Shown here: positions 33,019 to 36,272 of the stretch, piece by piece
Layout: each line of letters opens with the position of its first letter
Numbering within the stretch: position 1 is the stretch's first letter
Assembly: GCA_001567545.1 (NCBI GenBank)
Contig: LLZO01000207.1
Coordinates: 1 to 36,272 of the forward strand
DNA: 36,272 nt
Reading direction: 5' to 3'
DNA from: Candidatus Tepidiaquacellales bacterium OLB5
Lineage (GTDB): Bacteria > Bacteroidota > Ignavibacteria > Tepidaquicellales > OLB5
Notes under the pieces: generated by a model
What the model saw: the letters and a program-made list of their open reading frames with translations, nothing else
Database searches by the model: none
What the model was told of the DNA's origin: nothing
Made by a program: the position numbers and the translations under genes

Positions 33019-34928
33019 TAAAGAATATTTACTTTTTCTTTTGAAAGCAGGTGATCCTTGATAATTTCGGCAATTCCGGCGCTATCAAGCTTCAGGTCAC
33101 GGAATAATTCATCCGGGGTTCCGTGATCAACAAATTTATCAGGCAGCCCGTGAACGATAATATCAACATCCTTAATATTCTGCTGGTTCATAAACTCAAG
33201 CACAGCTGAACCGAAACCGCCTGTAATAACGTTATCTTCCAGTGTAATTACTTTTTTATGCCTGCTGAATACATCTTTAAGCAGCTCTGAATCAAGCGGT
33301 TTTACAAACCTTGCGTTAATAACTTCAGCATCAATGCCTTCAAGTGCCAGCGCTGCGCGGGCTTTTAAGCCCGTATCAACCATGTTACCAATGGCAAGTA
33401 TGGCAGCATCAGTCCCTTTTTCAATAATTTCTCCTTTGCCTATCGGAATCTGCTTCATTGGCTTGATTTCAACGCCAAGTCCATTGCCGCGCGGATAACG
33501 CATAGCAATTGGTCCTTTTTTATACAGCGTAGCTGTGTAAAGCATATTTCGCAGTTCCTGTTCATCTTTGGGAGCCATCAGAACCATTCCCTGGATGCAC
33601 CGGAAAAAGCTCAGGTCAAGAGAGCCGTGGTGAGTTGGGCCATCTGCGCCGACAATTCCGCCCCTATCCATCACAAATATCACAGGCAGTTTCTGTATTG
33701 CGCAATCATGTATAACCTGGTCAAATGCTCTTTGAATAAATGATGAATATATTGCGCATACCGGGGTAAATCCCTCGGTAGCCATACCGGCTGCAAATGT
33801 AACAGCATGCTGCTCAGCTATGCCAACATCAAAATATTTTTCAGGCAATTCTTTCTGAAGTATATCCAGCCCGGTGCCGTCAGGCATTGCTGCTGTTATG
33901 CCTACAACCTTATCATTTTCTCTGCAGATTTCAACAAGCGCTTCTCCAAAAACCTTAGTATAAGCCGGGTTTCCTGCTGATTTCTTTATTGCAAGCCCTG
34001 TATCTTTATCCCACGGTGTGGATGCATGGAATTTCTGGAAATGATTCTTAGCCGGTTTATAGCCATGACCTTTTTCTGTTACAACGTGTACAAGCAGCGG
34101 ACCTGAAAAATCCTTTATTTCTTCGAATATTTTAACAACATTAACAATGTTATGCCCGTTGATGGGACCAAAATACCTGAAGCCAAGGGCTTCAAAAAGC
34201 ATACCGGGAGTAACCACACCTTTTAAGCCGCCTTCAACTTTTGCAGCAAAATTACGCAGCCTGTCTCCAATTTTAGGGTCAAGCTTTCCGGTTGCATCCC
34301 ATACATAATTACGGAACTTATTATAAGAAGGGTTTGAAAGAAACTCGTTGAAATAATTATGAAGCGACCATACATTAGGAGCAATTGACATTTTGTTATC
34401 ATTAAGCACAACAATAATATCTTTTTTCAGCAGGCCGATATTGTTCATGGCTTCATAAGCCATACCGCCTGTCATACTGCCATCACCGATAATACCTACT
34501 ACCTTAAATTTCTTTTTCAGGAAATCACGGGCTGCTGCAACACCAAGCGCTGCGCTTAAAGAAGTGCTTGCATGTCCCGCGCCGAATACATCATATTCGC
34601 TTTCAGTGCGTTTAAGGAAACCGCTGATGCCGCCATACTGGCGAATTGTCTTTAGCTGATCTTTTCTTCCGGTAAGGATTTTATGTATATATCCCTGGTG
34701 ACCTACATCCCAGATTAGCTTGTCATCGGGTGTGTTAAATACATAATGCAGTGCAACGGTCAGCTCGGTAACGCCTAATGAAGCTCCAAGGTGACCCCCG
34801 ATTTTTGAAATTGTATCAACAAGATACTCCCTTATTTCATCAACCAGAACCTTAAGTTCTGTCAGATTCAGTTTTTTAAGGTCAGCGGGAGTGTTAACAT
34901 TACTGAGATACTTATATTCTGTTTCCAA
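33018..34928 (-). CDS. dxs: 1-deoxy-D-xylulose-5-phosphate synthase
   Basis: DXS joins pyruvate and glyceraldehyde 3-phosphate in a thiamine diphosphate-dependent reaction, the first step of the MEP isoprenoid pathway. The 636 residues carry GGHLGASLGVTEL (His46), DVGHQGYIHKILTGR, the ThDP/Mg motif GDGSMTGGMAYEAMNNIG (from 148) ending in LNDNKMSI, and the transketolase-like second half with DVGIAEQHAVTFAAGMA (catalytic Glu), HHGSLDLSF and a C-terminal transketolase domain (LEDNVITGGFGSAV). The start is TTG at 34928: no other Met lies before the conserved region. It lies 57 bases after xseB, a classic xse/isoprenoid neighbourhood, here without ispA. Confidence 0.97.
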   Translation of the reverse strand: METEYKYLSNVNTPADLKKLNLTELKVLVDEIREYLVDTISKIGGHLGASLGVTELTVALHYVFNTPDDKLIWDVGHQGYIHKILTGRKDQLKTIRQYGGISGFLKRTESEYDVFGAGHASTSLSAALGVAAARDFLKKKFKVVGIIGDGSMTGGMAYEAMNNIGLLKKDIIVVLNDNKMSIAPNVWSLHNYFNEFLSNPSYNKFRNYVWDATGKLDPKIGDRLRNFAAKVEGGLKGVVTPGMLFEALGFRYFGPINGHNIVNVVKIFEEIKDFSGPLLVHVVTEKGHGYKPAKNHFQKFHASTPWDKDTGLAIKKSAGNPAYTKVFGEALVEICRENDKVVGITAAMPDGTGLDILQKELPEKYFDVGIAEQHAVTFAAGMATEGFTPVCAIYSSFIQRAFDQVIHDCAIQKLPVIFVMDRGGIVGADGPTHHGSLDLSFFRCIQGMVLMAPKDEQELRNMLYTATLYKKGPIAMRYPRGNGLGVEIKPMKQIPIGKGEIIEKGTDAAILAIGNMVDTGLKARAALALEGIDAEVINARFVKPLDSELLKDVFSRHKKVITLEDNVITGGFGSAVLEFMNQQNIKDVDIIVHGLPDKFVDHGTPDELFRDLKLDSAGIAEIIKDHLLSKEKVNIL

Positions 34929-34985
34929 ATTATTATAATTAAATTTTTATACTTTTCTTTTGCACTTAATTTATTGAATATACAT

Positions 34986-35228
34986 TTATTGTGAATATTC
35001 TTTTATTTCAGTGCCGCTTTTTGATGCTTTGCTTATCTCTTTAATTCTCAGCTCGGCATTATTAAGCTTATCATAGCAGATCTTTGTAAGTGAAAGCCCC
35101 TCTTCGTACAGTTTTATAGTTTCTTCGAGTGTGCATTCTTCACTTTCAAGCTCTTCCAGAATTTTTTCGAGCCTGGAAAATGAATCTTCAAAACTGCGCT
35201 GGTTATCTTTACTTTTTTTTACTGCCAA
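34986..35228 (-). CDS. xseB: Exodeoxyribonuclease VII small subunit
   Basis: An 80-residue helical protein with the XseB pattern FEDSFSRLEKILEELESEECTLEETIKLYEEGLSLTKICYDKLNNAELRI. Several small subunits bind one XseA to give the single-strand exonuclease. No Met other than the initiator occurs in the protein, so the start is necessarily non-ATG: TTG at 35228 in the context AATTTTGGCA. It lies 12 bases after the xseA stop. Confidence 0.95.
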   Translation of the reverse strand: MAVKKSKDNQRSFEDSFSRLEKILEELESEECTLEETIKLYEEGLSLTKICYDKLNNAELRIKEISKASKSGTEIKEYSQ

Positions 35229-35240
35229 AATTTTTTTTAG

Positions 35241-36272
35241 TTAAATTATTCTTGCATTCTTTGACTTATCAAAAAACTCAATTTCTACTTCTTCAGCTTT
35301 TTTTAAGTTTGCTGCCCTGGTTACAATTTTATTAAAATCGAACTGCAGCCGCATTTCATCCATTTCAACTTTTTTCTTCACTATTGCATAACCTTTTTTA
35401 AGGTTGTTTTGCGGCGATACATGATGAAGAGTTTTTTTATAATTTTTTACCAGATTTAAGTAATTTTTCAACCTGTTAACCGTCACCTGATTTATACCTT
35501 TGGAATATTCATCAAGTTTCTGGTAAAAATTATAAATAATATCCTTTGGACGGTTAAAATAATAATTTCCTTCAATTTCACGAAGTGAATTTTTATAACC
35601 ATCCAGCTTTTGTTGGACAAAACTTCTACAAAAATACGAAAATTTGTCAAGATTTTCAATTAACTCTCTGATATCCGGAGTTATCAGTTCAGCTGCTGCG
35701 GAAGGGGTTGGAGCCCTTAAATCTGCCGCAAAATCACAAATTGTGAAGTCTACTTCGTGCCCAATTGCGCTTACTATTGGTATTTTGCAGTCAAATATAG
35801 TTCTGGCAAGCTCTTCATCATTAAATGCCCAAAGGTCTTCTATAGAGCCTCCTCCGCGTGCCAATACAATGATATCCATTTCGGGCAGGGTTTTAGATTT
35901 AACCAGCTTTGGAATATCCTTCAAAGCTCCGATAATTGATGGAGCTGCAGTTTGCCCCTGAACATTAACAGGGTAAACAAACAGATTCATAACCGGATAC
36001 CTGCGTTTTGTGATATTTATAAAATCCTGCAGCACAGCGCCGGTTCGTGAAGTAATCATCAATACATTTTCAGGGAATTTTGGCAGGGATTTTTTATGTG
36101 CTTCATCGAAAAGCCCCTCTTCAAACAGTTTTTGCTTTAGCTGTTCAAATCTATACTGCAGCTCACCTGCGCCCTGCGGCTTTATATCCCAAACTTCGAC
36201 CTGGTAATTGCCGCGGGCAGGATAAACGGTCACCCGCCCTTTTACTACAACCTGCATACCGTCTTCGGGAGT
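35241..36272 (-). CDS. xseA: Exodeoxyribonuclease VII large subunit, N-terminus beyond right edge
   Basis: The frame is open through the right edge: before Met at 36257 it continues TPEDG, as in the OB-fold domain of XseA (PEDGMQVVVKGRVTVYPARGNYQV). The N-terminal OB-fold domain is therefore partly missing from the window. The catalytic domain is complete, with ITSRTGAVLQDFINITKRRYP, IIVLARGGGSIEDLWAFNDEELARTIFDCKIPIVSAIGHEVDFTICDFAADLRAPTPSAAAELITPD, then the C-terminal coiled part and the final barrel strand (LKKGYAIVKKK). XseA with XseB degrades single-stranded DNA in both directions. It is the first visible gene of the minus-strand series. Confidence 0.96.
   Translation of the reverse strand, partial: TPEDGMQVVVKGRVTVYPARGNYQVEVWDIKPQGAGELQYRFEQLKQKLFEEGLFDEAHKKSLPKFPENVLMITSRTGAVLQDFINITKRRYPVMNLFVYPVNVQGQTAAPSIIGALKDIPKLVKSKTLPEMDIIVLARGGGSIEDLWAFNDEELARTIFDCKIPIVSAIGHEVDFTICDFAADLRAPTPSAAAELITPDIRELIENLDKFSYFCRSFVQQKLDGYKNSLREIEGNYYFNRPKDIIYNFYQKLDEYSKGINQVTVNRLKNYLNLVKNYKKTLHHVSPQNNLKKGYAIVKKKVEMDEMRLQFDFNKIVTRAANLKKAEEVEIEFFDKSKNARII

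Overview
The window reads as a chromosomal segment from an AT-rich member of the Bacteroidota/Chlorobiota (FCB) group, most likely an Ignavibacteria-type organism. Four things point there. Two secreted proteins end in, or run into, type IX secretion C-terminal sorting domains with the 'NYPNPFNP' signature. The ATP synthase operon stops after the gamma gene, with no beta or epsilon gene here. Several intergenic spaces carry the Bacteroidota -7 promoter motif TAnnTTTG. Lipid A genes show a Gram-negative envelope. No phage, insertion sequence, CRISPR array, tRNA or rRNA was recognised.

Layout. 1-1436 (-): a sialidase-like BNR-repeat secreted protein, cut by the left edge, whose start is frameshifted in a homopolymer. 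1550-5125 (+): a GNAT acetyltransferase, a frameshifted DCC-family thiol oxidoreductase, and a GH2-like membrane protein that has lost both catalytic glutamates. 5226-10369 (+): smc, an M42 aminopeptidase and an FKBP-type prolyl isomerase lipoprotein, ending in a strong hairpin. 10428-10790 (-): a VOC-family protein. 10800-11420: a long intergenic space with a 35-residue membrane microprotein, a terminator and a cluster of TACC/GGTA dyads. 11421-14471 (+): a T9SS-exported beta-propeller protein and a TPR protein. 14591-20800 (+): an envelope cluster (HAD phosphatase, ICMT-like methyltransferase, lpxB, lpxK, class I glutamine amidotransferase, DUF4292-like lipoprotein, EnvC-like LytM protein). 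20929-26535 (+): the atpZ-I-B-E-F-H-A-G operon with its promoter, an atpE/atpF intergenic hairpin and a terminator. 26684-27070 (+): a stand-alone NFACT-R domain protein, followed by a REP-like palindrome.

27146-36272 is one closely packed minus-strand series, transcribed right to left: xseA (cut by the right edge), xseB, dxs, an unknown lipoprotein, miaB, a single-domain sigma-54 activator, an LptE-like lipoprotein, a processive family-2 glycosyltransferase and a TPR protein. The window mixes core functions (chromosome condensation, ATP synthesis, isoprenoid synthesis, tRNA modification, exonuclease VII) with outer-envelope building (lipid A, LPS transport, glycan synthesis, T9SS cargo).

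Points most worth a second look: the catalytically dead GH2 membrane protein at 2555-5125; the unusually frequent TTG start codons; the dyad cluster and small ORFs at 10908-11422; the large hairpin after atpE; and three homopolymer-length discrepancies clustered at 1413-2147, which may be assembly errors, pseudogenisation or phase variation.
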